A stretch of DNA of 50,471 nucleotides from Kushneria aurantia DSM 21353. Its GTDB lineage: Bacteria; Pseudomonadota; Gammaproteobacteria; Pseudomonadales; Halomonadaceae. The translations under genes and the position numbers were made by a program. Every line of letters starts with the position of its first letter. The stretch's first letter is position 1. Below, piece by piece: positions 31,345 to 41,577 of the stretch. Under the pieces are notes generated by a model. That model saw nothing but the letters and a program-made list of their open reading frames with translations. It had not been told where the DNA came from and searched no databases. The stretch spans positions 1 to 50,471 of the forward strand of contig NZ_KB907888.1 of assembly GCF_000382245.1 (NCBI RefSeq). The letters are read 5' to 3'.

Positions 31345-31902
31345 TTACGCTGTACTGTCATGGCCCAACCGCTGCGCCACGGCATCGAATGCCCGGGCAT
31401 CGTCAGCGCTGAAAAAACACAGCCCGACCTCGATATCGCCCTCGGCAAGCTCACCGGCCATCACCTCGAGCACCACCTCGGCGGCGGCTTCGAAGGGGTA
31501 GCCGTAGACGCCGGTGGAGATCGCCGGAAAGGCGAGAGTGTGCATCCTCTGCCGTCGCGCCAGCGCCAGTGCATTGCGGTAGCAGGCGGCCAGCGTGACC
31601 GAGCGATCCTCACCCCGGGCGTAGACCGGTCCGACGGTGTGAATGACATACCGCGCCGACAGCGCGAATCCCTCTGTCAGCGCCACTTCGCCGGCCGGCA
31701 ATCCATCGGGCCAGTCGCGGCGGCGCAGCTCACGGCAGGCCGCCTTCAACTGTCCTCCGGCGGCGCGATGAATGGCACCATCTACCCCGCCGCCACCCAT
31801 CAGCGAGCTATTGGCGGCGTTGACGATGGCGTCCACTTCCAGCGTGGTGATATCGCCGCAAAACACCTTCAGCCGACCGTTCATGTAATGCGTCGTGGCC
31901 AT
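31345..31902 (-). CDS. Macro-domain protein (ADP-ribose / O-acetyl-ADP-ribose binding)
   Basis: A 185-residue single macro domain of the YmdB type. Motifs are [34 protein letters not shown] (about 15-48), [11 protein letters not shown]-like [24 protein letters not shown], and [19 protein letters not shown]. Such proteins hydrolyse O-acetyl-ADP-ribose or remove ADP-ribose from proteins or nucleic acids. GGAGGTGGAC precedes the ATG at 31902. It lies only 31 nt downstream of fruA on the same strand, so it is probably the last gene of the fructose PTS operon, an unusual partner. Confidence 0.92.
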   Translation of the reverse strand: MATTHYMNGRLKVFCGDITTLEVDAIVNAANSSLMGGGGVDGAIHRAAGGQLKAACRELRRRDWPDGLPAGEVALTEGFALSARYVIHTVGPVYARGEDRSVTLAACYRNALALARRQRMHTLAFPAISTGVYGYPFEAAAEVVLEVMAGELAEGDIEVGLCFFSADDARAFDAVAQRLGHDSTA

Positions 31903-31933
31903 GTCCACCTCCGCCAATCGAATGTCGCGACTG

Positions 31934-33724
31934 TCAGGCCCCACTGCCGCTCTGCGCGGCGCTGCCCTCGGGCGCTTCGATTTTCTGCGGCGAAGGCTTG
32001 AGAATGGCATAGACCACGCCGATGAACGCCGAGCCAATGGCGATGGTCATCAGATAGAGCAGCGCATGATTGACCGCACCGGGAATCAACAGCACGAAGA
32101 GACCGCCGTGGGGCGCCATCAGGTGGATGCCCAGAAACATCGAGATCGCTCCGGTGATCGCGCCGCCAACGATGGAGATAGGAATCACCCGCAGCGGATC
32201 CTTGGCGGCGAAGGGAATCGCCCCCTCACTGATGAAGCAGAGCCCCAGCACGAAAGCCGCCTTGCCGCTGTCGCGCTCCACCTCGGAGAACTTCGAGCGG
32301 GCCAGAAAACTGGCCACCCCCATGCCGATCGGGGGGATCATGCCGGCCGCCATGATCGCCGCCATGGGCGCGTAGGTCTGCGTCGACAACAGCCCCACGC
32401 CGAAGGTGTAGGCCGCCTTGTTGACCGGCCCGCCGAGGTCGACGCACTGCATACCGCCCAGCAGCATTCCCAGCAGAATGGCGTTGGTGGTGCCCATGTT
32501 GTTGAGGAAATCGGTCAGCGTCGCCAGTAGCGCCGAGACCGGCCCGCCCACGATATAGATCATCGCCAGGCCGGTAACCAGACTCGCCAGCAGCGGAATG
32601 ATCAGAATCGGCTTGAGCGATTCGATACTGGCCGGCAGCTTCACCGAGCGGGTGATCAACTTCGCCGCATAGCCGGCCAGAAAGCCGGCCAGGATACCGC
32701 CGATAAAGCCGGCGCCACTGGAGCTGGCCAGCATGCCGCCGATCATGCCCGGGGCGATACCCGGTCGGTCGGCGATCGAGTAGGCGATGTAGCCCGCCAG
32801 CACCGGCACCATCAGCGCGAAGGCGGTACCGCCGCCGATCTGCATCAGCGCCGCCGCCAGGGTGCCCTCCTCTTCGTAGGCGTTGATACCGAACACGAAG
32901 GAGAGCGCAATACACAGACCGCCGGCCACCACCATCGGCAGCATGAAGGAGACGCCGGTCAGCAGGTGCTTGTAGACGCCGCGCTCCTTGACGCTTTTTT
33001 TGCCGCTACCGCCGGAAGCGGCAGCCCCGCTGCCTTCGCTTTCGATCTGCGCCTCGGCGAGCGCCGCCTTCACCGTCTGCTGCGACTTCTTGAGCGCCGC
33101 CCCGGTCGAGGTGCGATAGATCGGCTTGCCGGCGAAGCGCTCGTCGTCGACCTCGATATCACAGGCCAGCAGCACCAGGTCAGCGTCGCGAATCTCCTCC
33201 TCGGTGAGCTGATCCTGAGCACCCACCGAGCCCTGGGTCTCGACCCGAATATGGTGCCCCATGGCGCGCGCCGCCTCGGCCAGCGCCTCCGCCGCCATGA
33301 AGGTATGCGCCACCCCGGTGGGACAGGCGGTCACCGCCACGATGCGCTTTTTACCGCTGTCGCCGGAGGCCGCCGGTTTCGCCGTAGCGGCCGCTGCCGC
33401 CTCGTCGTCGCTGCCCTGCCAGGGGGCAGCCTGCTCGCGAGCGCGGTTCAGAAAACCGTCGGGGTCGGGCAGCGCCGCCGACAGCTGATCGCGGTAGAGC
33501 GGCTTGCCGCGAAAGCGCTCGAGTTTGATCGGGAGAGAGGTGGCCACCACCACCAGCTCGGCGTCGGCAATCTGCTGCTCGGTGAGCGTACTGTTGTCGA
33601 ACTGGCCCTGCATCTCTACGGTAGCCTGCCAGCCCAGCCGCCGGGCGGCCTGCTCCAGCCGTCGAGCGGCGATATAGGTAGTCGCCGTGCCGTTGGGGCA
33701 GGCGGTGACGATTACGATATTCAT
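31934..33724 (-). CDS. fruA: PTS fructose transporter subunit IIB'BC
   Basis: Inner-membrane permease that imports fructose as fructose 1-phosphate. It is 596 residues. An N-terminal IIB' domain has CPNG (Cys9). An Ala-rich linker leads to the active IIB domain, with phosphocysteine C134 in [17 protein letters not shown]. The IIC domain starts near residue 240 ([19 protein letters not shown]) with about eight to ten membrane segments and the GGPVNKAAY motif. AAGGAGATCGC precedes ATG 33724; the open frame to 33934 is not fruA-like. It follows fruK by 97 nt. Confidence 0.97.
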   Translation of the reverse strand: MNIVIVTACPNGTATTYIAARRLEQAARRLGWQATVEMQGQFDNSTLTEQQIADAELVVVATSLPIKLERFRGKPLYRDQLSAALPDPDGFLNRAREQAAPWQGSDDEAAAAATAKPAASGDSGKKRIVAVTACPTGVAHTFMAAEALAEAARAMGHHIRVETQGSVGAQDQLTEEEIRDADLVLLACDIEVDDERFAGKPIYRTSTGAALKKSQQTVKAALAEAQIESEGSGAAASGGSGKKSVKERGVYKHLLTGVSFMLPMVVAGGLCIALSFVFGINAYEEEGTLAAALMQIGGGTAFALMVPVLAGYIAYSIADRPGIAPGMIGGMLASSSGAGFIGGILAGFLAGYAAKLITRSVKLPASIESLKPILIIPLLASLVTGLAMIYIVGGPVSALLATLTDFLNNMGTTNAILLGMLLGGMQCVDLGGPVNKAAYTFGVGLLSTQTYAPMAAIMAAGMIPPIGMGVASFLARSKFSEVERDSGKAAFVLGLCFISEGAIPFAAKDPLRVIPISIVGGAITGAISMFLGIHLMAPHGGLFVLLIPGAVNHALLYLMTIAIGSAFIGVVYAILKPSPQKIEAPEGSAAQSGSGA

Positions 33725-33821
33725 GCGATCTCCTTCGCCAGTGCCTGCCACTGGTCGACATGGCGTCCCGGACGCTGCGGGACGGTGCGTGCAATACGAA
33801 ACGAATGGCGTGCTCCGGTTG

Positions 33822-34757
33822 TCATGCGGGCAACTCCTCGATCTCCACTGCTGCCGAGAGCGCCGCAAAATCCTCGCTGTCGGCGCGCCCCACGCCGATA
33901 CGGCGCACGGCATCGGCCGACAGGGCGGTGGCAAAACGCAGCGTATCGGCGCGCGACCAGCCGCTCAGCTCACCGTGCAGGGCGCCCGCCAGCAGGGTGT
34001 CGCCGGCGCACACGGTGCTGACCACCTCGACCTTTGGCGGCCGCGCGCGCAGCGCACCGCCGTCGAAAAACCACATCACGCCGTCGCCGCCCAGTGACAG
34101 CAGCACGTTGTCCACGCCGTCGTGCTGCACCTCGCGTGCCGCGGCGATCAGCGCCGCTTCATCAGTCAGTTCACGGCCCAGGCACTGCGCCAGTTCGTCT
34201 TCGTTGGGCTTGATCAGCGCCGGCCCGGCCGCCGTACCGGCCACCAGTGCCGCACCGCTGCTGTCGAGCCACACCGGCAGTTGGCGCGCGGCCAGCGCCG
34301 CAATCAGCTCGGCCAGCTGCTCGGGACTGATACCGGGTGGCAGACTGCCGGCGATCACCACCGCGTCGAGCTCTTCGAGAGCATCGAGACGCCGCACCAG
34401 CGCCTCCAGATCGGCACTACCAATCCGCGCGCCGGGGCCGTTGATGTCGGTGACGCGGCCGTCGGCCTCGGAAAGCTTGACGTTGATGCGGGTCTCTCCT
34501 GCTACCCGCACAAAGTGATCGGCAACGCCCCAGTCGCTGAAGGCGCGCTCGAAGGCAGCGCTGTTATCGCTGCCCAGAAAACCGCTCGCCAGCACTTCGT
34601 GGCTCTGCATGGCGAGCACTCGGGCGACGTTATTACCCTTGCCGGCCGCGGTCAGCGAGCTCTCCAGGGCGCGGTTGACCTCGCCGGGCGCCAGCGTCGA
34701 CAGCCTGATCCCGAGATCCAGCGCCGGGTTGAGCGACAGCGTCAGTACCCGCCTCAT
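33822..34757 (-). CDS. fruK: 1-phosphofructokinase
   Basis: A PfkB-family kinase that converts fructose 1-phosphate to fructose 1,6-bisphosphate. It is 311 residues, with the substrate motif LNPALDLG near the start, AAGKGNNVARVLA (PfkB signature 1), AGSLPPGIS, and the catalytic VCAGDTLLAGALHG (signature 2, Asp base). It overlaps fruB by 4 nt (ATGA). Confidence 0.97.
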   Translation of the reverse strand: MRRVLTLSLNPALDLGIRLSTLAPGEVNRALESSLTAAGKGNNVARVLAMQSHEVLASGFLGSDNSAAFERAFSDWGVADHFVRVAGETRINVKLSEADGRVTDINGPGARIGSADLEALVRRLDALEELDAVVIAGSLPPGISPEQLAELIAALAARQLPVWLDSSGAALVAGTAAGPALIKPNEDELAQCLGRELTDEAALIAAAREVQHDGVDNVLLSLGGDGVMWFFDGGALRARPPKVEVVSTVCAGDTLLAGALHGELSGWSRADTLRFATALSADAVRRIGVGRADSEDFAALSAAVEIEELPA

Positions 34758-37606
34758 GTCAGCTCCTCCTCCAGCAGGGCGCGCACCTCGGCGGCGGTAG
34801 AGAGCGTCAGCACCCGTTCGGCCAGCGCCCGGCTGCGGTCCAGCGACAGGCGTCGAATGCGCTGTTTGACCAGCGGTACCTGACGGCTGGAGACCGACAG
34901 CTCATCGACACCCAGCCCGGTCAGCACCGGGATCGCCTGGGGGTCGCTGCCCAGCTCGCCGCATACGCCCACCCAGCGCCCGCGCGCATGGGCGGCCGCC
35001 ACCGTCATGCGGATCAGCGCCAGCACCGCCGGGTGCAAACCGTCCGCCTGGGCGGAGAGACGCGAGTGGCCGCGGTCGATCGCCAGGGTGTACTGGGTTA
35101 GATCGTTGGTGCCGATCGAGAAAAAGTCGACGTGCTCGGCCAGGCTCGGCGCCAGCAGCGCACAGGAGGGCACCTCGATCATCACCCCCAACTGCACGTC
35201 GGGGGCGGCCACTTCGGCCTGCACCCGATCGAAGATCGCCTTCGCGGCGTGGAACTCCTCGACGTCCTTGACCATCGGGAACATGATGCGCAGCGGGCGG
35301 CTCTCGGCGGCCATCAGCAGGGCACGAATCTGGGTCTCCAGCACCTCGGGACGGGTCAGCGCGAGGCGAATACCGCGCAGGCCGAGGAAGGGGTTGTCCT
35401 CCGGCGGCACCGGCCAGTAGTCGAGCGGCTTGTCGCCGCCGACATCCAGCGTGCGCGCCACCAGCGGGCGGTCGCCCAGCGCGTCGAAAGCGCGGCGATA
35501 CTCGGCGATCTGGGTGTCGAGATCGGGCGCCTCGGGGTGAGCCATGAAGATGAACTCGGTGCGCAGCAGCCCCACGCCCTCGGCGCCGCGCTCGACGGCG
35601 TCCTCGGCGTGGGCGGTATTGCCCAGGTTGGCGGCCACCTCGACGCGATGGCCATCCTCGGTCACCGCCTGCTCAAAGCGCACCTCGAAGGCCTCACGCT
35701 CGAGTTTCTCGCGCTCACGGATGGAGAGTTCGGTGCGAGCACGACGCTCGCTGTTGGGAGCCGGAATCGCTCGACCGCGCTCGCCGTCGAGAATCAGTTC
35801 GACGCCGTTCTCCAGCGCCATGATCGACTCGCCGGCGCCCACCACCGCCGGAATACCCAGCGAGCGGGCCAGAATGGCGCTGTGCGACGTGGCACCGCCG
35901 CGGGCGGTGAGAATGCCGCGCACCCGCTGGGTATCCAGCCGCGCCACGTCGGAGGGGCCAACGTCGTCGGTTACCAGGATGTAGGGATGGTCGGGCGGAT
36001 CGGGCATCTGCACGCCGCACAGATTGCCCAGCACCCGCCGGCCGACGTCGCGCAGGTCGGCGGCACGCTCCGCCAGCAGGCGGTCGGCAAGCGCTTCCTG
36101 GGCCCGGGCGGCGACATCGATAGCGCGCCACCAGCCGGCCTCGGCGCTGGCGCCCTCGTCGATCGCCTCGCCGGCGGCCTGCTCCAGTTCGGGATCGCTC
36201 AGCATCTCCTCGTGCATGGAGAGAATCTCGGCCACCTCGCCGCCGGAGCCCGCGATCATCCCGGCGAGCTGCGTATTGGCCTCGCCAATCGCCTCGCCGA
36301 GCCGCGACTTCTGGCGAGCGGGATCGGCAGCCGTCTCCTCATAGTGAAACTCCGGCGGGCGCATCACGAACACCGGCGCGATCGCCATGCCGGGGGAGGC
36401 CGGCACCGCCGCCAGCGGCGTATCCGCCTGCGGCGCCGGGACCGGCTCGCGCGGCGTGGTGCGGTTGCGCGAGGGGCGTGCATCGCTGGTCTCGCCCAGC
36501 GGCGCCACCTCTTCACCAAGCCCGCCGCGCAGCGCCTCGGCCATGGCATCCACCGCCTCGCGGGCGCCATCGCCCTCGGCGGAGAAGATCAGCATCTGAC
36601 CGCGCCGCGCACCAAGGCCGATCACTTTGGTCAGGCTGGCGGCGGAGACCGGCTCGGCGCCGCCGTCGGCGAGGCGCACCCGCACGGCCAGCGGCTGATT
36701 GCGCGCCACCTGTACCAGCTGCTTGGCAGGACGGGCGTGCAGACCGTGGGCGTTGCGCACCCGCACCTTCGCCGTCTCGGCGCTGGCCGACTCGCCGGAC
36801 AGCCGCGACAGCAGCGCCTCGCGGGAGAGCCGTGACAGCTCCTCGCCCCGACCCTCCTCCAGCACGCCGATCAGACGGTCGAGCAGCGCACGGTGGCCGT
36901 CACCGCTCTCGGCGAGACAGAAAAGCCCCGCCACGCCCTCGACCGGCGACTCCGGCAGGGCCAGCGCCAGCGCCGGGGTGGCAACGCCGGTGGCACTGCG
37001 GGTCAGCCACAGCTGCTGGCCCAGCGCCACCGGCTCGCTGGCGAGCACATCGGCAAGGAAAGTGGTATCGACGCAGCCCAGCTGATTGAGGCGGCTGGCC
37101 GCAACGGCGGCAAGCTCGAGGGTGGAGCGCGCCGGCACCTTCGAGATAATGGTGTCGCCGTCAAAGCGCGCCTCGACCGGCGCCTTCGACAGCAGCGCGA
37201 TCACCTCTTCGGGATCGTCGGCGGCAGCCAGTTTCTCGGCGACCCCTTCACGATCGATGACGTGGGTCAGTCGGCGCAGAATATCGAGATGCTCATCGCT
37301 CTGGGCGGCGATGGTGACCAGCAGGTGAACGCGGTTGCCATCGTGCCACTCGACCCCCTGCGGAAACTGCAAAAGGCGCAGCCCGGTGGTCTTCACATAG
37401 TCGCGGCTGGCCGGCGTGCCGTGAGGAATGGCGATACCGTTGCCCAGCCAGGTGGAGGACTGCTGCTCGCGTTCGAACAGCGCCTCGCCGTAACCCTGCT
37501 CGGCGAGGCCGCCATCCACGAGGGCGCGCCCCGCCTGTTCGAGGGCATCACGCCAGCCCTCGGCGTGTCGGTTGAGCGATACGGCATCACTCTGGAGTGT
37601 GAGCAT
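34754..37606 (-). CDS. fruB: Multiphosphoryl transfer protein FruB (EIIA-HPr-EI fusion)
   Basis: Delivers phosphate from PEP to FruA. It is 950 residues. EIIA is 1-145 (phospho-His H62 in IPHG). An EIIA-like middle segment, about 147-270, lacks the His (GQQLWLTRSA at the equivalent place). HPr is 278-365 (H290 in GLHARP) and Enzyme I 398-950 (H575 in GGATSHSAILARS; C-terminal PEP site VGVCGELGSDP). The degenerate middle module corresponds to the M domain of enteric FPr. The start at 37606 has AGGAG upstream; an open frame reaches 37702 without one. First gene of fruBKA, behind a FruR-like operator. Confidence 0.97.
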   Translation of the reverse strand: MLTLQSDAVSLNRHAEGWRDALEQAGRALVDGGLAEQGYGEALFEREQQSSTWLGNGIAIPHGTPASRDYVKTTGLRLLQFPQGVEWHDGNRVHLLVTIAAQSDEHLDILRRLTHVIDREGVAEKLAAADDPEEVIALLSKAPVEARFDGDTIISKVPARSTLELAAVAASRLNQLGCVDTTFLADVLASEPVALGQQLWLTRSATGVATPALALALPESPVEGVAGLFCLAESGDGHRALLDRLIGVLEEGRGEELSRLSREALLSRLSGESASAETAKVRVRNAHGLHARPAKQLVQVARNQPLAVRVRLADGGAEPVSAASLTKVIGLGARRGQMLIFSAEGDGAREAVDAMAEALRGGLGEEVAPLGETSDARPSRNRTTPREPVPAPQADTPLAAVPASPGMAIAPVFVMRPPEFHYEETAADPARQKSRLGEAIGEANTQLAGMIAGSGGEVAEILSMHEEMLSDPELEQAAGEAIDEGASAEAGWWRAIDVAARAQEALADRLLAERAADLRDVGRRVLGNLCGVQMPDPPDHPYILVTDDVGPSDVARLDTQRVRGILTARGGATSHSAILARSLGIPAVVGAGESIMALENGVELILDGERGRAIPAPNSERRARTELSIREREKLEREAFEVRFEQAVTEDGHRVEVAANLGNTAHAEDAVERGAEGVGLLRTEFIFMAHPEAPDLDTQIAEYRRAFDALGDRPLVARTLDVGGDKPLDYWPVPPEDNPFLGLRGIRLALTRPEVLETQIRALLMAAESRPLRIMFPMVKDVEEFHAAKAIFDRVQAEVAAPDVQLGVMIEVPSCALLAPSLAEHVDFFSIGTNDLTQYTLAIDRGHSRLSAQADGLHPAVLALIRMTVAAAHARGRWVGVCGELGSDPQAIPVLTGLGVDELSVSSRQVPLVKQRIRRLSLDRSRALAERVLTLSTAAEVRALLEEELT

Positions 37607-37730
37607 GGCGCTGTTATCTCCTGGTAGCGAAATCTTCGAGGTCAGCGAGCCACGACGCAGCGAACGGCTGGCAGCATCCCCGTCGTCCCGGTCGCCATTC
37701 ATGGGAGCGGAGCCTCAATGACAGGGCAGC

Positions 37731-37746
37731 TGAATCGTGTCACCTT
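37731..37746. promoter_or_regulatory. FruR/Cra-type operator between fruB and fruR
   Basis: GCTGAATCGTGTCACC: the left half matches the Cra/FruR site GCTGAATCGATTCAGC exactly, the right half is degenerate. On the fruB strand it follows a TATAGA -10-like box (37752-37757), a repressing position. A TTGACA-like -35 for fruR lies at 37799-37804. Confidence 0.45.
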
Positions 37747-37894
37747 CTATACGGCAATGCTGTAAGTTTTCTGCCGGCGAATCAAGCGGCTCGGCATTGA
37801 CATTTGGTCGCATTGAAAGCACTCATTGCAGAGCGCGTCGGGGTCGCCCGGGCCGGGGATACGCCGAATCTACATGGATGGGAACAGGAAGGCC

Positions 37895-38917
37895 ATGACA
37901 CTGGCAGAGATAGCGCGACTGGCGGGCGTGTCGCGCACCACCGCAAGCTACGTCATCAACGGCAAATCACGCCAGCGGCGCATCAGCGACGCTACCGTGG
38001 CACGCGTCATGGCGGTGGTTGAAAGCCACGGCTATCAGGTCGATGCGCGCGCCGCGGCGCTGCGCAGCGGCGTGACCCGAACGCTGGGCTTTATCCTCCC
38101 GGACCTGGAGAACACCAGCTATGCGCGCCTCGCCAAGCTGATCGAACAGGGCGCGCGGCGGGCCGGTTATCAACTGCTGATTGCCAGCTCCGGCGATGAC
38201 CGCGACACCGAACGGGAGCTGGCCGCCACACTCCAGGCGCGCCGCTGCGACGCCCTGATCGTCGCCTCAGCGCTGCCTGCCGACGACCCGCTCTACCCGC
38301 GATTGATTGACGAAGGTCTGCCGGTGGTGGCCGTCGACCGTGCACTGGACGAGCGCTGCATTCGCAGCATCATCAGCGAAAACCGTGTTACCGCCAGCAG
38401 GCTGACCGCCTCGGTCGTGGACGACGACACCCGCCATGTCCTGTGGCTGGATGCGGTGGCCACGCTGGGCAATACCCTCGAGCGGCGCGCCGGCTTCGAG
38501 GCGGCGGTGGCTGCCACCGCTTCTCAGCCGATGGCCTACAAACTGTGCGGCGAGCACTACGAGCGCGATTCGGGAGCAGCGCTGATGGCGCAACATCTCG
38601 CCCGCCACGGCCTGCCGCAGGCCCTGGTCAGCGCGTCACGCACCCTGCTCGACGGCGCGCTGGACGTGCTGCTGCAGCACTTTTCGATGAATCAACTGAT
38701 CGACAGCGGCCCCAAGCTGGCGACCTTCGGCAACGACCGGCTGCTCGACTTTCTGCCGCTGGGCATCAACGCCATGCAGCAAAACCACGAGCGTATCGCC
38801 GAACGGGTGCTGCATCACACCCTCGAAGCCATTGCCGGGCAGGCGCAGCCGGGTCGCGTGGAGGTGCCGCGCCAGTTGATCATACGCCACAGACCAGCCG
38901 GCGCGCCGCTAGTCTGA
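37895..38917 (+). CDS. fruR: LacI-family fructose repressor FruR (Cra-type)
   Basis: A 340-residue regulator. The LacI headpiece (MTLAEIARLAGVSRTTASYVINGKSRQRRISDATVARVMAVV) is close to that of E. coli Cra. The effector domain follows, with LGFILPDLENTSYARLAKLIEQGARRAGYQLLIASS and LATFGNDRLLDFLPLGINAMQQNHE. Its expected effector is fructose 1-phosphate. It is divergent from fruBKA, the common arrangement for local control. The start at 37895 (AGGAAGG upstream) gives the Cra-like N terminus; ATG 37874 lacks a ribosome-binding site. Confidence 0.94.
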   Translation: MTLAEIARLAGVSRTTASYVINGKSRQRRISDATVARVMAVVESHGYQVDARAAALRSGVTRTLGFILPDLENTSYARLAKLIEQGARRAGYQLLIASSGDDRDTERELAATLQARRCDALIVASALPADDPLYPRLIDEGLPVVAVDRALDERCIRSIISENRVTASRLTASVVDDDTRHVLWLDAVATLGNTLERRAGFEAAVAATASQPMAYKLCGEHYERDSGAALMAQHLARHGLPQALVSASRTLLDGALDVLLQHFSMNQLIDSGPKLATFGNDRLLDFLPLGINAMQQNHERIAERVLHHTLEAIAGQAQPGRVEVPRQLIIRHRPAGAPLV

Positions 38918-39496
38918 CGCCGTGGTTTCCACTGCCTGCCAGGCATAGACCCCATACTGCCAGTGGCTGCTGCCGGGACGGCGCGGCCCCAGCCAGCCGC
39001 GGGCCAGCAGTTCGCGGGCCAGCAGCTGATTGAACAGCGCGTGGCCGACAAAGAGTACCGAGTGGTGATCGCGGGCCAGCGCAACCAACCGGTCGGCGGC
39101 GTGGCGAATACGGATACGCACCTCGTGGCGGCTTTCAGCGTGGCCGTGGTAGCCGAACAGCCACAGCAGGCGAAAGGTGATCAGCCATACCGATATGGGC
39201 AGCGCCGGCGTGGGCCAGCGGCCGCTGCCATGAGGCAGATCGATCTCGCGCAGCAGGTTGTCGCTGACCACCACGTTGTGCGCCTCCAGCCGCGCCGCCG
39301 ACTCCAGCGAGCGCGGCAGGTCGCTGCAGGCCACCACTGCACATTCGCGGGCGATCGTGGCCGCCCGCTCGCAGCGCGAATCGCCGGTGATACCGGCCAG
39401 TCGGTAGCGCGCTACCCAGCCGCGAAAATCCGCCGCTGCCATGCGCCCTCCCACCTCCTCCTGTGAAGCGCCATGGCGCATCAGCACAATCTTCAA
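38909..39496 (-). CDS. Histidine phosphatase family protein
   Basis: A 195-residue protein with the RHG motif (MKIVLMRHGASQEE, His8) and a second catalytic His in VLFVGHALFNQLLARELL near 150. A predicted helix with many Trp/Leu (ISVWLITFRLLWLFGYHGH) is inserted between them. The substrate is unknown: sugar phosphates, nucleotides or a phosphoprotein are possible. Its 3' end overlaps the end of fruR by 9 nt in convergent orientation. Confidence 0.85.
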   Translation of the reverse strand: MKIVLMRHGASQEEVGGRMAAADFRGWVARYRLAGITGDSRCERAATIARECAVVACSDLPRSLESAARLEAHNVVVSDNLLREIDLPHGSGRWPTPALPISVWLITFRLLWLFGYHGHAESRHEVRIRIRHAADRLVALARDHHSVLFVGHALFNQLLARELLARGWLGPRRPGSSHWQYGVYAWQAVETTASD

Positions 39497-39644
39497 GCGT
39501 GGCGCCCCTCATCCTGTTTCTGTCTCTTCACGAATCCATCATAGTGGGCGATCCAGCGGTCGTCCCGTTGGCTTCAGCGACATATCAAAGCACGCTGTCC
39601 TACAGTAACGGACCATCCATTTGATTCCGGAGTGCCCCGCCGTC

Positions 39645-41573
39645 GTGAATCACAACGCTTCCCGCCCCCACGCCGCGTCCGAAGTCCCTGCCGGCGACGT
39701 ACTGGCCGGCCCCCTGCTGCGCTCACTGCTGGCAGAGCGCATGACCCTGTGGCTGGTCGCCGAAGCGCCGCTGCGGCTACGGCTGTGCCTGCTGCGCCAC
39801 GGTGGCGAGCAGGTCATCGAACTCGATGACGCCCCGCAGTGTCGTCGGCTGCCGCTGGGCGAGCGCGCTCATCTGCACCTGATCGATGTCGCCCTGTCGC
39901 CGGCCCTCGAGGAGGGCGAGGTGTTCGACTATGACCTGCAGATCGCCATCGATAGCGACTGGCAGGGCGTGGCAGGCTGGGCACCGGAACTGCTCTATGA
40001 CGGCGAGCAGTATCTGCGGGTGCGCCACGCCATGAACCTGTCGAGACTGGTACACGGCTCCTGTCGCAAGCCGCATTTCGACGGCGCCGACGGCCTGGCA
40101 CGGCTCGATCGCTGGCTCGCCGAGCGCCGTGACAGTCCCGAACAGTGGCCGTCGCTTTTGATGATGACCGGCGATCAGATCTACGCCGACGACGTCGCCG
40201 GCCCCATGCTGTTGGCGATTCGCAATCTGAGCCGCCATCTGGGCCTGCCCGGCGAGCGCTTCGAGGAGGCCAGCATCGCCGACAGTAGCGAACTGGAGAG
40301 CGACCCGCGGCTATACCGGCGCGGCGAATTACTGCCCTTCACCGCCGACAACCGCGCGCTGCGGCGCTACTTCTTCGGCGGCAAGGAGAAGCCCATCTTT
40401 ACCGCTGCCGGGGCCGACAATCATCTGATCACGCTGGCCGAGATCCTCGCCATGTACCTGTTGGTGTGGTCACCGCGACCCTGGCGCCTGTTCGAGCGCG
40501 ACACCCCCGAACTTGACGACGAGCTGACAGAGCGCTATCGCCATGAGCAGCGCGTCATCGACGACTTCGTCGCCGAACTGCCGGCAGTGGCACGGGTGCT
40601 GGCGCACCTGCCGAGCTGGATGATCTTTGATGACCACGACGTCACCGATGACTGGAACCTCACCGCCGAGTGGGAGCGCGCCGCCCACGAACACCCCTTC
40701 TCGCGGCGCATTCTGGGCAACGCCCTGATCGGCTATCTGCTCTGTCAGGGCTGGGGCAACCGCCCGCAGGCCTTCGACGGCGAAGTGATGGCCCGGCTGG
40801 AAGCCTACCTGCACACGCCCGACGCCGAGCAGCAGGACCAGTTGATCACCACTCTGGAACGCTTCGAGCGCTGGCACTACAGTTTGCCCACCGAACCCGC
40901 CATGCTGGTGCTCGACACCCGCACCCGGCGCTGGCGCAGCGAACGCGGGCTGCACAAGCCCTCCGGACTGATGGACTGGGAGGCGCTGACCGAACTACAG
41001 CAGGCACTGATGGACCGCGAATCGGTCATCATGGTATCGGCGGCGCCGGTGTTCGGCGTCAAGCTGATCGAGACCGTGCAGCGGGTGTTCGTGTGGCTCA
41101 ACCGGCCGCTATTGGTCGATGCCGAAAACTGGATGGCCCACCGCGGCGCGGCCTATGTGATGCTCAACATCTTTCACCACCGCAAGACGCCGCGGCGTTT
41201 CGTGGTACTGTCCGGAGACGTGCACTACAGCTTCGCCTATGACGTGCGCCTGCGCGAGCCGGGCCGCAGGGACGGCCCGCAGATCTGGCAGATCACCAGC
41301 AGCGGCATTCGCAATCAGTTTCCCGACCGCCTGCTGGACACCTTCGACCGCCTCAACCGCTGGCTGTTCGCCGCCTGGTCGCCGCTCAACCTGCTCACCA
41401 AGCGCCGTCACATGCGCATCAAACCGCGCCAGCCGGACAGCCGCTCGCCCGGCGAGCGGCTGGTCAATCTCTCCGGCATGGGGCTGGTCGACCTCGACGC
41501 CGAGGGGCGGCCGATCGATATCGTCCAGCTCGGCGGCGACGACCGGGACGTCAGATTCGAACGCGACGAATAG
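39645..41573 (+). CDS. PhoD-like metallophosphatase family protein
   Basis: About 642 residues. An N-terminal beta-rich domain precedes a calcineurin-like phosphoesterase core: LVHGSCRKPHFDG, MMTGDQIYADDVAGPM, IFDDHDVTDDWN and VVLSGDVHYSFAYDV, which give Asp/His metal ligands of the PhoD type. No signal peptide is seen, so it is probably cytoplasmic, unlike secreted PhoD alkaline phosphatases. A GTG at 39645 is chosen; a TTG at 39621 is possible and neither has an ideal ribosome-binding site. It is convergent with the NUP gene, with only 4 nt between stops. Confidence 0.85.
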   Translation: MNHNASRPHAASEVPAGDVLAGPLLRSLLAERMTLWLVAEAPLRLRLCLLRHGGEQVIELDDAPQCRRLPLGERAHLHLIDVALSPALEEGEVFDYDLQIAIDSDWQGVAGWAPELLYDGEQYLRVRHAMNLSRLVHGSCRKPHFDGADGLARLDRWLAERRDSPEQWPSLLMMTGDQIYADDVAGPMLLAIRNLSRHLGLPGERFEEASIADSSELESDPRLYRRGELLPFTADNRALRRYFFGGKEKPIFTAAGADNHLITLAEILAMYLLVWSPRPWRLFERDTPELDDELTERYRHEQRVIDDFVAELPAVARVLAHLPSWMIFDDHDVTDDWNLTAEWERAAHEHPFSRRILGNALIGYLLCQGWGNRPQAFDGEVMARLEAYLHTPDAEQQDQLITTLERFERWHYSLPTEPAMLVLDTRTRRWRSERGLHKPSGLMDWEALTELQQALMDRESVIMVSAAPVFGVKLIETVQRVFVWLNRPLLVDAENWMAHRGAAYVMLNIFHHRKTPRRFVVLSGDVHYSFAYDVRLREPGRRDGPQIWQITSSGIRNQFPDRLLDTFDRLNRWLFAAWSPLNLLTKRRHMRIKPRQPDSRSPGERLVNLSGMGLVDLDAEGRPIDIVQLGGDDRDVRFERDE

Positions 41574-41577
41574 GCGC

